A DNA stretch of 64,000 nucleotides, taken from the NCBI GenBank assembly GCA_018267515.1, contig JAFDYJ010000012.1, forward strand, positions 1 to 64,000, written 5' to 3'. A model generated the notes under the pieces. That model made no database searches. It saw only the letters and a program-made list of their open reading frames with translations, and was not told where the DNA came from. Numbering within the stretch: the stretch's first letter is position 1; every line of letters begins with the position of its first letter. The translations under genes and the position numbers were made by a program. This DNA comes from Bacteroidota bacterium. GTDB taxonomy: Bacteria > Bacteroidota > Bacteroidia > Chitinophagales > Chitinophagaceae. Below are positions 1 through 7,766 of the stretch, in pieces.

Positions 1-33
1 GCTGAAAAATTATTATCCATTTTTTTAAGATAA

Positions 34-66
34 TTGGTTCTAATACAATATTAACGAATAAATTTG
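34..66 (+). promoter_or_regulatory. Putative Bacteroidota-type promoter for the STAS gene
   Basis: TAAATTTG at 59-66 matches the -7 consensus TAnnTTTG exactly, and a TTG-containing -33-like element lies at 34-37 with about 21 nt between. Transcription would begin near 73, leaving a leader of about 44 nt before the ATG at 117. This supports the ATG over the upstream TTG at 96. Assigned by consensus match only. Confidence 0.5.
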
Positions 67-116
67 ACACTGGTTTTCCAGTAATTATAAACGGATTGTT
101 GATAAACCCGGATACC

Positions 117-509
117 ATGGAGTTCAAAAGAGATACCAAAGAGAAATTTCATGTCATCACGCTGCCAGGTCCTTCAATTTCTGCTACTATGACAGAGGAA
201 ATAAGTTCTTACCTGTTATCCTGCCTGCAAAATGACGTCAAAGGCCAGCCGAAAAGTGTTGTTCTTACACTACAAGACATCAGTAGTATTGACAACGCTG
301 CTGCCGAAACACTGGTAAAACTACAGCAAAAATTTTATGAGAATAATGCATCTTTTGTGATTTGTGAGCTTCAAAAACCTGTCGAAGCATATTTAGATGA
401 AATTGAACTCCTGGAATTGATGAATGTGACACCCACACGCAGCGAAGCGTTTGATATTGTTCAGATGGAGGAAATTGAAAGAGAAATGATGGATGAAGGA
501 AACGAATAA
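117..509 (+). CDS. STAS-domain protein (anti-sigma factor antagonist-like)
   Basis: This 130-residue protein looks like a single STAS domain: alternating beta/alpha pattern, a hydrophobic strand (SVVLTLQDIS) followed by a loop and helix (SIDNAAAETLVKLQQKF) of the SpoIIAA type. In anti-sigma antagonists a phosphorylatable Ser sits at the start of this helix; here the serines of ISSIDN around residues 62-63 are candidates. No membrane segment or signal peptide is seen. I chose ATG 117 rather than TTG 96 because the added residues are not domain-like and a good -7 element sits upstream. The next gene, rnz, starts 94 nt downstream. Its partner kinase or sigma factor is not in the window, so the regulatory role is inferred from the fold only. 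Confidence 0.65.
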   Translation: MEFKRDTKEKFHVITLPGPSISATMTEEISSYLLSCLQNDVKGQPKSVVLTLQDISSIDNAAAETLVKLQQKFYENNASFVICELQKPVEAYLDEIELLELMNVTPTRSEAFDIVQMEEIEREMMDEGNE

Positions 510-579
510 AGTCCAAATTAAAAAGTCAAAAGCGGATGCAGCTATTCTGATCGAATTTCAATCTTGGTTATTAAATTTT

Positions 580-587
580 TATTTTTG
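580..587 (+). promoter_or_regulatory. Putative -7 element for rnz
   Basis: TATTTTTG matches TAnnTTTG. The predicted start of transcription is about 10 nt before the ATG at 604. The -33 element is poorly spaced, so this is tentative. Confidence 0.3.
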
Positions 588-603
588 ACTTCTTAATTAC
601 CAC

Positions 604-1506
604 ATGCTCGCTGTTACTATCCTTGGCAATAATTCTGCTGTTCCGGCATTTGATCGTCATCCCACCAGCCAGGTGGTAACAACAGATGGCACCAGTTTCC
701 TGGTGGATTGCGGCGAAGGAACACAAATCCAAATGATCCACTATAAGATCCGCAGAAGTAAAATCTCACATATTTTCATTTCGCATCTTCATGGTGACCA
801 TTATTTCGGCCTTATCGGACTGATCAATAGTTTTGGTTTATTAAACCGCCTGCAAGACCTGCATATCTTTGCTCCTTCCCCATTGCAACATCTTATAGAA
901 CTTCAATTAAAAGTAGCCGATACGGTTCTGCCGTTTAATCTACATTTCCACACTATCCGCAATGAAGGTGTTTTACTGGATGAAGAAAAATATTCTGTAA
1001 CCTGTTTTCATACCAATCACCGGATCGAATGTTACGGGTTTGCTTTTATTGAAAAGAAAAAGCCCCGTCGCTTACTTCCTGAAAAAGCAAGAGAGTTTGA
1101 AATACCCTCTCATTTTTATGACCGGCTTACTCATGGAGAAGATTATATAAAAAAGGATGGCAGTGTTGTTAAAAATGAATGGGTTACTCTTGAAGCTGCA
1201 AAAGGGAAAGTATATGCTTTTTGTGCCGACACAAAATATGATGAATCCATCATACCTCATATTGATGGAGCGGATATGATATATCATGAAACTACCTACC
1301 TTAACAACCTTGCTGAAAGAGCTGCTGCCCGTTTTCATTCTACTTCAGGACAGGCTGCCCTGATAGCTCAAAAAGCTAATGTAAAAAAGTTGCTGATAGG
1401 ACATTTCAGCAGTAAATATGAAAGCCTGGATGAATTTGAAAAAGAAGCCAAAGCTGTATTTGAAAATACAGAACTGGCCCTGGAAGGTGTAACCTACCGG
1501 GTTTAA
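604..1506 (+). CDS. rnz: Ribonuclease Z (tRNA 3'-processing endonuclease)
   Basis: A metallo-beta-lactamase fold enzyme that removes 3' trailers from tRNA precursors. The zinc-binding motif SHLHGDH is at residues 60-66 (His61, His63, Asp65, His66). Further ligand motifs follow: HTNHR near 138, an Asp in CADTKYD near 208 and the terminal GHFSSKY His. At 300 residues it matches the short ElaC/RNase Z class. The tRNA-Gln in this window has no encoded CCA, consistent with a need for RNase Z plus CCA addition. It ends 14 nt before the convergent esterase gene, with no hairpin between them. Confidence 0.95.
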   Translation: MLAVTILGNNSAVPAFDRHPTSQVVTTDGTSFLVDCGEGTQIQMIHYKIRRSKISHIFISHLHGDHYFGLIGLINSFGLLNRLQDLHIFAPSPLQHLIELQLKVADTVLPFNLHFHTIRNEGVLLDEEKYSVTCFHTNHRIECYGFAFIEKKKPRRLLPEKAREFEIPSHFYDRLTHGEDYIKKDGSVVKNEWVTLEAAKGKVYAFCADTKYDESIIPHIDGADMIYHETTYLNNLAERAAARFHSTSGQAALIAQKANVKKLLIGHFSSKYESLDEFEKEAKAVFENTELALEGVTYRV

Positions 1507-1520
1507 ATAAAACAAGAATT

Positions 1521-2705
1521 TCAATTCCGGAGATGTTGTAAACTGCCACCCATAATCCACTGATAAAAAAGGGGGAATTGTTTTCTCCATGCACTCTCAT
1601 TATGCATGGCATTATTATCCACAACAGATATAAAATTGTTGGCAGGTTTTGAGATCCGCTTCATTTCATTTTTTGCCTTCATCATATCAGAAACCATAGT
1701 TTTACTTTCCTTACCTCCGGCATAGAAATAAATTTTAGAATGGACCTTTCCACCCAGCTTTAAAATATCAGTAAAAATTTTCGGACCTACCCAAAATGCC
1801 GGCGAGAATACACCTGCAGCCCCAAAAACAGCTGGATATTTTATTACAGCATACATGGAAATCAATCCCCCCATAGAACTACCCGCAATAAATGTATTGC
1901 GCTTATCCCTGAATGTTCTGAACTTTTTATCAATAAAAGGTTTTAACGTTTTTACTAAAAAATCAACATATTGCTTACCTTCTCCTTTTCCTGAAGTATT
2001 GTTAGCAGCAATACCTGTAAGTGAGAAATCATAAGGGCAATATTCGTTGAGTCGCTTATCCAGCCCATTATCAATGGCCACAACAATGCATTTTTTCTTC
2101 ATAGAATCCAGGCATTCATCCACACCCCATTCACCGGAATAAGAAGTCGAATCATCGAAAACATTTTGCCCGTCCTGCATATATAAAACAGGATATCTCA
2201 TTTTGGAGGAAGAATATCCTTGCGGTAAATAAATCCAAATTCTTCTTCCCCTGTGCAACTGGGGCATCCAAAAAGAAGAATCCAGAATATGAACATTATT
2301 ATCAGCAGTGCTTTTCTTTTTTAAGGATTCCGCAGGAAAATGATCCCTCCATGCTTCAACATGTATACTAATCGTGGTGTCAGATTTAACTTCAACTAAC
2401 CTGTTTGCTACATCAGTCCCATCGGCCGCACATTCCACTTTATCCCAACCACCTCTTGTTATTTTATATTGATACAAATTATCGGCTAATGAAACCTCAA
2501 GTGTAAAATTGCCCTGTAAATCCTTACTGAATTGAAATTTTTGATCCTTTGGATTCCATCCATTAAATGACCCTGCAATGAAAATTTCTGAATCTGAAGA
2601 CTGATAAGATGGAAAAGATTTTATTTCAAAATGCACCTTACCCTGACTGAATGCATATTCAACCGTTTGAAATAAAAAAGAGAAGATAATTACATACCGG
2701 AGCAT
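1521..2705 (-). CDS. Secreted esterase with N-terminal glycogen-binding-like domain
   Basis: The protein has a signal peptide (about residues 1-20, ending AFSQ). An E-set/CBM48-like domain follows at about 25-115 (IFIAGSFNGWNP near 41-52 is characteristic). The remainder is an esterase D/enterochelin-esterase-like alpha/beta hydrolase at about 140-390. The nucleophile elbow GSSMGG is at 275-280 (Ser277) and a likely catalytic His is His368. Bacterial relatives hydrolyse acyl or feruloyl esters on carbohydrates or siderophore esters; the substrate cannot be read from sequence. It begins 3 nt after dapA stops, so it is probably cotranscribed with dapA, although no functional link is evident. 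The export signal suggests a periplasmic or extracellular location. Confidence 0.8.
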   Translation of the reverse strand: MLRYVIIFSFLFQTVEYAFSQGKVHFEIKSFPSYQSSDSEIFIAGSFNGWNPKDQKFQFSKDLQGNFTLEVSLADNLYQYKITRGGWDKVECAADGTDVANRLVEVKSDTTISIHVEAWRDHFPAESLKKKSTADNNVHILDSSFWMPQLHRGRRIWIYLPQGYSSSKMRYPVLYMQDGQNVFDDSTSYSGEWGVDECLDSMKKKCIVVAIDNGLDKRLNEYCPYDFSLTGIAANNTSGKGEGKQYVDFLVKTLKPFIDKKFRTFRDKRNTFIAGSSMGGLISMYAVIKYPAVFGAAGVFSPAFWVGPKIFTDILKLGGKVHSKIYFYAGGKESKTMVSDMMKAKNEMKRISKPANNFISVVDNNAMHNESAWRKQFPLFYQWIMGGSLQHLRN

Positions 2706-2708
2706 TTA

Positions 2709-3593
2709 TTACACGGTTTTCATCAATTCCCGGATCTTTTGATGATGCTTTTCACTCACTTTCCATACCGGCTGACGGAAAAAATTTTCACACAATCCCA
2801 TTTCAGACAAATAAGCTTTCACACCACTTGGGCTCCCTTCTGCAAACATGGAAGCGATGATATCAATGTATTTAAAATGAAGTTTCTGAGCTTCTTCAAA
2901 TCTTCCTGCCAGGCATAGCCTCACCATGTCGGAATAATCTTTCGGATAGGCATTGGATACAACAGAGATTAACCCTTCTCCCCCGGCAGCAATCATTTCC
3001 AAAGTGATTGGGTCATCGCCGCTGATTACCATAAAATCAGCAGGTTTGTTTTTAAGAATATAATTTATCTGGGCAAAATCCCCGCTGGCTTCTTTAGTAG
3101 CAAAAACGTTTTTACATTCATTAGCTATTCTAACCTGTGTCTCCCCACTTATATTCATTCCTGTACGGGAAGGAACATTATACATGATAATAGGCAATGG
3201 CGTAGCGGCATTCAAAGATTTATAATGTTGGAACAATCCTTCCTGGTTAGGTTTGTTGTAATAAGGAGAAACGGAAAGTATAGCATCATAGCCTTTCAAA
3301 TCAAATGTTTTGAAACCTTCGATTACTTCCTGGGTGTCATTGCCACCAATACCAGCGCATAATGCCACCCGGCCTGCATTGATCTTATTAACAAAAGAAA
3401 ATACTTCCTGCTTTTCGTTTCCATGAATAGTTGCACTTTCACCGGTAGTGCCCAATACAACAATACTTTCACATTTGCCATTGATGATATGGTTGATAAT
3501 TTTTTCAAATGAAGCCCAATCTATGGATCTATCCTGATGAAATGGAGTGACAATTGCAACACCGGTACCCCGAAACTTTTCTCTAACTGACAT
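2709..3593 (-). CDS. dapA: 4-hydroxy-tetrahydrodipicolinate synthase
   Basis: Condenses pyruvate with aspartate semialdehyde in lysine/diaminopimelate biosynthesis, in the cytoplasm. The TIM-barrel class I aldolase motifs are all present: GTTGE at 48-52, YNVPSRTG at 138-145 (Tyr138 and the substrate-binding Arg143) and the Schiff-base lysine Lys167 in TKEASG. At 294 residues it has the family's normal length. It leads a two-gene transcription unit with the esterase. lysC, which supplies the upstream step of the same pathway, is elsewhere in the window (44371-45693). The residues listed distinguish it from N-acetylneuraminate lyase reasonably but not absolutely. Confidence 0.93.
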   Translation of the reverse strand: MSVREKFRGTGVAIVTPFHQDRSIDWASFEKIINHIINGKCESIVVLGTTGESATIHGNEKQEVFSFVNKINAGRVALCAGIGGNDTQEVIEGFKTFDLKGYDAILSVSPYYNKPNQEGLFQHYKSLNAATPLPIIMYNVPSRTGMNISGETQVRIANECKNVFATKEASGDFAQINYILKNKPADFMVISGDDPITLEMIAAGGEGLISVVSNAYPKDYSDMVRLCLAGRFEEAQKLHFKYIDIIASMFAEGSPSGVKAYLSEMGLCENFFRQPVWKVSEKHHQKIRELMKTV

Positions 3594-3733
3594 ACTAGAA
3601 ATTTATGACTGCAAATGTCACATTTTTTTTGATGAATATCATCAATGAAATCATTTTCAAAAATTATAAAGGAAATTACTTTAGAAATTAATATACTGCA
3701 GAATCAAAGAAGTCAACTTAACATTCCATGTTA

Positions 3734-4708
3734 TTAAGCCAACTCTTCCCAAAAGCCCATTTTACCAAACTTTTCAATCCGCTGGTCAACTCTTTTATCG
3801 GTTGGAATTTGTTTCAATTCCCTGATAACCGGCAGGAGATGAGTTTTTAATATCTGGGCCGACTCATTATAATCCCAATGAGCACCGCCTAAAGGTTCCG
3901 GTATAATACCATCAATCAATCCGAAGTTCAGCATTTCAGTAGCAGTTAAGCGTAATTGTTCTGCTGCCACTTCTTTTTTATCCCAGCTACGCCATAAAAT
4001 AGAAGAACAACTTTCGGGTGAGATTACAGAATACCAGGTATTTTCCATCATGAAAACCCGATCTCCCACACCGATTCCCAAGGCCCCTCCACTGGCTCCT
4101 TCTCCAATGATAACACAGATGACAGGAACTTTTAAACGAATCATTTCATAAACATTCCTGGCAATAGCTTCACCCTGCCCTCTTTCTTCAGCTTCCAGCC
4201 CGGGATAAGCGCCGGGGGTATCAATCAAAGTAATAATAGGTTTTTCAAATTTTTCAGCAAGCTTCATCAATCGTAATGCTTTCCGGTATCCTTCCGGGTT
4301 GGCCATTCCGAAGTTCCGTATTTGCCGGGTTTTGGTATTAATTCCTTTTTGCTGGCCAATAATCATCACCGTTTCACCATCCAATAAGGCAAAACCACCT
4401 ACCATGGCTTTATCATCTCTTACATTCCGGTCGCCAAATAACTCAACAAAGTTAGTTGTCATTTTATCAATATACTTGGTAGTGTAAGGGCGATCCGGAT
4501 GCCGGCTCAATTGTACCCGCTGCCAGCTGCTGAGTTGCTGAGTTATTTCTTTTCGTTTTTCCAGGATACTTTCCTGTAACTTACCAATTGCTTCACTCAT
4601 ATCCACCTTAGTCTTTTCGGCAGTATGTTTCAGTTTTTCTATTTCATCAATCAGATCTTTGATCGGCTTTTCAAAATCCAGAAACTGTCTGTTGGCATCA
4701 GTAGGCAT
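3734..4708 (-). CDS. accA: Acetyl-CoA carboxylase carboxyltransferase subunit alpha
   Basis: Half of the carboxyltransferase that transfers carboxyl from carboxybiotin to acetyl-CoA, making malonyl-CoA for fatty acid synthesis. An N-terminal helical region (about 1-60) precedes the crotonase-like fold. Conserved motifs are IDTPGAYPG at 162-170, GEGASGGA at 202-209 (oxyanion-hole glycines) and SPES near 230. Its 324 residues match the usual length. The accD partner is not in this window. It is preceded by the hpf terminator, so it must have its own promoter, which I could not identify with confidence. Confidence 0.95.
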   Translation of the reverse strand: MPTDANRQFLDFEKPIKDLIDEIEKLKHTAEKTKVDMSEAIGKLQESILEKRKEITQQLSSWQRVQLSRHPDRPYTTKYIDKMTTNFVELFGDRNVRDDKAMVGGFALLDGETVMIIGQQKGINTKTRQIRNFGMANPEGYRKALRLMKLAEKFEKPIITLIDTPGAYPGLEAEERGQGEAIARNVYEMIRLKVPVICVIIGEGASGGALGIGVGDRVFMMENTWYSVISPESCSSILWRSWDKKEVAAEQLRLTATEMLNFGLIDGIIPEPLGGAHWDYNESAQILKTHLLPVIRELKQIPTDKRVDQRIEKFGKMGFWEELA

Positions 4709-4781
4709 ACTTAATAAAATGAGCGGCTAAATTAAGGATAAATAACAATGCACATCTGATTTTCTTCTGACATCCCTAAAC

Positions 4782-4803
4782 AAAAAAGACCCCGGAGGGG
4801 TCT
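4782..4803 (-). terminator. Rho-independent terminator of hpf
   Basis: Perfect 7-bp stem AGACCCC/GGGGTCT (4787-4793 and 4797-4803) with a GGA loop. Reading leftward it is followed by five to six T. It lies 13 nt after the hpf stop and ends the rpsU-xerC-hpf unit. Confidence 0.88.
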
Positions 4804-4815
4804 GATAAAAAATTG

Positions 4816-5115
4816 TCAGGCGGCTTGCTTTTCTTTTTTTCGTTTGATTAATGTTACAATTGAATCGAAGGCATCATCAAAGGATGATTCGAATGATTTG
4901 CTGGTTGATTTTACAAAAAAATGATGTCTGGGTACGTGTACTCTGATCTCAGCGATTTTGTCCTTAATGTTATGAGCAACATTGTCGAGTTTCAGAAACA
5001 CATTTACTTGAATGATGCGGTCGTTAAAGTTGGCTAACTTTTGCAGCTTGTGGCGGATATACGTTACCAGCCCGGCATCCGCATCAAAACGAACTGTCTG
5101 AATGTTTACGTTCAT
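4816..5115 (-). CDS. hpf: Short ribosome hibernation-promoting factor (HPF/RaiA family)
   Basis: A 99-residue protein with the beta-alpha-beta-beta-beta-alpha pattern of HPF/RaiA. It has conserved VRFDAD near the N-terminus and a basic C-terminus (IKRKKEKQ). The family binds the decoding centre of the 30S subunit and mediates 70S inactivation or 100S dimer formation in stationary phase. It lacks the C-terminal dimerisation domain of long HPF. It follows rpsU and xerC in the same direction; rpsU-xerC-hpf is a common gene order in Bacteroidota, where tRNA, tuf and secE-nusG genes often follow. Here a terminator and accA follow instead. Confidence 0.85.
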   Translation of the reverse strand: MNVNIQTVRFDADAGLVTYIRHKLQKLANFNDRIIQVNVFLKLDNVAHNIKDKIAEIRVHVPRHHFFVKSTSKSFESSFDDAFDSIVTLIKRKKEKQAA

Positions 5116-5276
5116 AATAATCGCATTTTAAAACGGTGAAACAATAAATAAAGAGCTTTTTAAAAGAATAAAATCCTTTGAAAGGATGGGCCGAATCGGC
5201 TTGAATGAAATTACAAAAAAACTTGTTTTATTAAAACTAAAATCAAAGAATATTTTATTGCCCCGATCCAAAAAAA

Positions 5277-6179
5277 TTATGCCCTGGGATGAGCTTTTTT
5301 ATATACCTCTTTGAGTTTCTCAATTGTATTGTGAGTATACACCTGGGTGGCAGCCAGGCTGCTATGCCCCAGTAATTCTTTTACAGCATTCAAATCGGCG
5401 CCATTATTCATTAAATGCGTGGCAAATGTGTGACGCAGCACATGTGGGCTTTTTTTATCAAGGGTGCTTACCTCGTTTAAATATTTCTTTACTAACAGGT
5501 AAGCATACTTTGGATACATCTTTTTCCCCTTTTCAGTAAGGAGCAGCCAACTGCCACTTTCCGGAAACTCCTTTTTCTTTAATGCCTGGTATTCTTTTAT
5601 ACTATCACAAATTTCTTTATTTAATGGCAGGCTACGCTCCTTATTTCCTTTTCCCAAAACTCTGATTTGTGACCTTCCGAAATCAATTTGCTTTTCTTTT
5701 AAGCTGATTAGTTCAGAAAGCCGCATTCCCGTAGCATAAAAAAGAGTAATCAGCATCTTTGCATTCAGTGTTTTCCAATTTTCAGTTGACCGGTTCAGCG
5801 ATTCAATCAGCTTTTGAGTATCTTCTTCTTTTATAAACACCGGTAATCGCTTCCCGATTTTCGGAGTTATTATATTGTGCATAGGCGTGGCATCTATAAC
5901 CCCGGTCTTGAGTAAATATTTGAAAAAAGAGCGAAGGCCGGATATCTTCCGATTAATAGAACGGGATGCAAGGTCTTCTTCCTTAAGCTGAGCCAGCCAG
6001 CTTCGTATAAAACCGGAGTTGATGTCTTTTATGGCAACCACGCCAAATTGAGAATTCAAATAAGTGAAAAAATCCGTAAGATCTGACTGATAGGAAATAA
6101 TTGTATGAACCGAATATCTTTTTTCAAAACGGAGATAATCAAGAAAGGGCTGTATTTCTACGGAATAGGCTGCCTTCAT
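5277..6179 (-). CDS. xerC: Tyrosine recombinase XerC/XerD family
   Basis: Site-specific recombinase expected to resolve chromosome dimers at dif. The N-terminal SAM-like DNA-binding domain (about 10-95) precedes the catalytic domain. Catalytic residues, numbered from the chosen start, are Arg153 (ATGMRLSEL), Lys177 (GKGNKER), His246 and Arg249 (HVLRHTF), His272 (LGHSS) and Tyr281 (VYTH). The set is complete, so it should be active. I chose ATG 6179 over the in-frame TTG at 6197 because the latter lies inside a 12-bp hairpin (6188-6219). Position between rpsU and hpf indicates a chromosomal housekeeping Xer rather than an integrase of a mobile element. XerC and XerD cannot be separated by eye. 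Confidence 0.9.
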   Translation of the reverse strand: MKAAYSVEIQPFLDYLRFEKRYSVHTIISYQSDLTDFFTYLNSQFGVVAIKDINSGFIRSWLAQLKEEDLASRSINRKISGLRSFFKYLLKTGVIDATPMHNIITPKIGKRLPVFIKEEDTQKLIESLNRSTENWKTLNAKMLITLFYATGMRLSELISLKEKQIDFGRSQIRVLGKGNKERSLPLNKEICDSIKEYQALKKKEFPESGSWLLLTEKGKKMYPKYAYLLVKKYLNEVSTLDKKSPHVLRHTFATHLMNNGADLNAVKELLGHSSLAATQVYTHNTIEKLKEVYKKAHPRA

Positions 6180-6187
6180 AAAATACA

Positions 6188-6219
6188 ATAGCTGCAAAGC
6201 TATTAAACTTTGCAGCTAT
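6188..6219 (-). terminator. 12-bp hairpin between rpsU and xerC (attenuator-like)
   Basis: Left arm ATAGCTGCAAAG (6188-6199), 8-nt loop, perfectly complementary right arm 6208-6219. Leftward it is followed by TTGTATTTT and then the xerC ATG at 6179. The T-tract is broken, so it may terminate only part of the rpsU transcripts, letting xerC-hpf be expressed at a lower level; alternatively it is an RNA-stability or processing element. Confidence 0.6.
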
Positions 6220-6246
6220 CTTAAAAAACTGATCTATTAAGAAAAT

Positions 6247-6444
6247 TTATTCTTCAATTTTTCCGCTGGCTATTTTTTGCTTATAAACAGCCTTTAAAAC
6301 CTGGTTGCGACGCCTTACCGAAGGTTTGGTGAAACTCTGACGTTCACGTAACTGGAGAAGAACTTTGGACTTTTCAAATTTCTTCTTGTACTTTTTCAGC
6401 GCTTTGTCTATGTTTTCGCAATCTTTTGAATCAATAATGAGCAT
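6247..6444 (-). CDS. rpsU: 30S ribosomal protein bS21
   Basis: A 65-residue basic protein with the S21 signature: a helix with LKKYKKKFEKSKVL, then a basic segment RRRNQVLKAVYKQK. bS21 sits near the 3' end of 16S rRNA; in Bacteroidota it helps hide the anti-Shine-Dalgarno sequence, so most mRNAs of the phylum lack Shine-Dalgarno signals. This gene is an exception: AAAGGAGGT at 6451-6459 (leftward) ends 6 nt before the ATG. The promoter lies immediately upstream and a strong hairpin follows the gene, so it is probably transcribed in excess of the downstream xerC and hpf. Confidence 0.95.
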   Translation of the reverse strand: MLIIDSKDCENIDKALKKYKKKFEKSKVLLQLRERQSFTKPSVRRRNQVLKAVYKQKIASGKIEE

Positions 6445-6450
6445 TTGGAT

Positions 6451-6459
6451 ACCTCCTTT
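6451..6459 (-). promoter_or_regulatory. Exceptional strong Shine-Dalgarno of rpsU
   Basis: Read leftward this is AAAGGAGGT, a near-complete complement of the 16S anti-Shine-Dalgarno, 6 nt from the ATG. I noticed no comparable site at the other starts I inspected. In Flavobacterium, rpsU is known to use such a site for autoregulation by ribosomes lacking bS21; here that is inferred by analogy. Confidence 0.85.
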
Positions 6460-6476
6460 GGTATTTTTTAGGGGAG

Positions 6477-6505
6477 CAAAGATAACGGCTTAAATTGAAT
6501 GCAAG
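6477..6505 (-). promoter_or_regulatory. Putative rpsU promoter
   Basis: On the minus strand TATCTTTG (6477-6484) matches TAnnTTTG, with a TTG-containing -33 element at 6502-6505 and a 17-nt spacer. Transcription is predicted to begin near 6470, giving a leader of about 26 nt that contains the Shine-Dalgarno. Confidence 0.55.
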
Positions 6506-6563
6506 AAACTATTCTCTGAAATATTTGATTTAAAGCAAATTACCCGAAATAGTATCAAAAAAT

Positions 6564-6571
6564 TACCTTTG
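6564..6571 (+). promoter_or_regulatory. Putative -7 element for the acyltransferase gene
   Basis: TACCTTTG matches TAnnTTTG. It overlaps the possible TTG start at 6569, which supports using the ATG at 6608. No good -33 element was found. Confidence 0.4.
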
Positions 6572-6607
6572 ATTCCGGAGCGACTCAACCCCCTTAGATT
6601 CTTCATA

Positions 6608-7699
6608 ATGAACACTCTTTACAAGAACAGGCAACATTACCCTGCACTGGACGGTCTGAGAGGTATTGCTATCCTGCTGGTAGTCATTTATCATAATTTC
6701 GGATTTATTGATTATTTCTTTTTTGGATGGCTTGGCGTGGACCTTTTCTTTGTTCTTTCCGGCTTTTTGATTACAGATATCCTTCTCAGAACGGTTCATG
6801 ACAAACATTATCTCCGGAACTTCTATATCAGGAGGATATTAAGAATATTCCCGCTTTATTATTTGTCACTGCTTCTTTTCCTCTTTGTCTTACCCCTCCT
6901 TAATCCTAAAATTGAATTAGACTATTATATAAACAATCAGGCATGGCTTTGGACCTATTTGCAAAACTGGTTATACATTTTTAAGCCCAGTGGTTCTGCC
7001 GACGTATTGAATCATTATTGGTCATTAGCTGTTGAAGAACAATTTTACCTGTTATGGCCGTTTGTAATTCTAATAATAAAAAAGCCAAAATGGTTATTAC
7101 TATTTACTATTATACTCCTGGTAGCTGTTGTAAGTCTCCGGCTTTGGTTATGGGTAAACCATATCGAGAAACTTGCCTACTTTAATCTTTATACATTCAC
7201 CCGTATAGATGGTCTTTGCATTGGAAGCATGGTGACTTTGCTATTTAGAATTAATCCTGAATTTCTGAAAAAGCATACCTATGCAATAGTTATCTTTTTT
7301 GCAGGCGTCAATTTTGTTTTTTATTTCTTTAACAGTCGCTATCATTTTAGCTTTCCCTATCTTCCCCTGGTGGGCTATTCGACAATTGCTATGTTATTCG
7401 GCTTACTGGTTAATGATGCCATTACCCGGCAAACTCCCCTCGTTACAAAAATTCTAAATTTCATGCCGCTCAGATACATAGGAAGAATTTCCTACGGATT
7501 CTATATTTTTCATTGGCCTGTATACCTAAGTCTTAGAGAACCCCTGTCCGCCTGGGTGAATAATCATTTTCCTTCGTTACCTGTCCATATCACCAGTTCA
7601 ACTATTGCAACTTTATTGGGACTTCTGTTAAGTATCCTCAGTTATACTTATTTTGAAAAATATTTTAATAACCTAAAATCCCGTTTTGCCAGTTCATAA
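6608..7699 (+). CDS. Acyltransferase 3 family membrane protein (OafA/YrhL-like)
   Basis: This 363-residue integral membrane protein has about ten hydrophobic segments and the family's N-terminal hallmark ALDGLRGIAILLVVIYHNF, whose Arg and His are thought to take part in acyl transfer. The motif FFVLSGFLIT and the later YWSLAVEEQFYLLWP are also typical. Members O-acetylate or otherwise acylate surface polysaccharides, peptidoglycan or lipids. Downstream genes for a methyltransferase, an Alg5-like glycosyltransferase and a YfhO-like protein suggest a role in modifying a surface glycan. The ATG was preferred over TTG 6569 because the extension overlaps a promoter-like element. The acyl group and the acceptor are unknown. 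Confidence 0.85.
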   Translation: MNTLYKNRQHYPALDGLRGIAILLVVIYHNFGFIDYFFFGWLGVDLFFVLSGFLITDILLRTVHDKHYLRNFYIRRILRIFPLYYLSLLLFLFVLPLLNPKIELDYYINNQAWLWTYLQNWLYIFKPSGSADVLNHYWSLAVEEQFYLLWPFVILIIKKPKWLLLFTIILLVAVVSLRLWLWVNHIEKLAYFNLYTFTRIDGLCIGSMVTLLFRINPEFLKKHTYAIVIFFAGVNFVFYFFNSRYHFSFPYLPLVGYSTIAMLFGLLVNDAITRQTPLVTKILNFMPLRYIGRISYGFYIFHWPVYLSLREPLSAWVNNHFPSLPVHITSSTIATLLGLLLSILSYTYFEKYFNNLKSRFASS

Positions 7700-7766
7700 T
7701 ATTATTTATGCCATTAATAAAAAATGAATATTTCAATTTGTAAGACATATTTATATACTTAATACA

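Noticed and set aside
96..116. TTG start extending the STAS protein by 7 residues
   Set aside because: ATG 117 fits the domain start better and is well spaced from the -7 element.
5277..6179. Phage-type integrase marking a genomic island
   Set aside because: Neighbouring rpsU and hpf and the XerC-like length point to a housekeeping recombinase; no attachment-site duplication seen.
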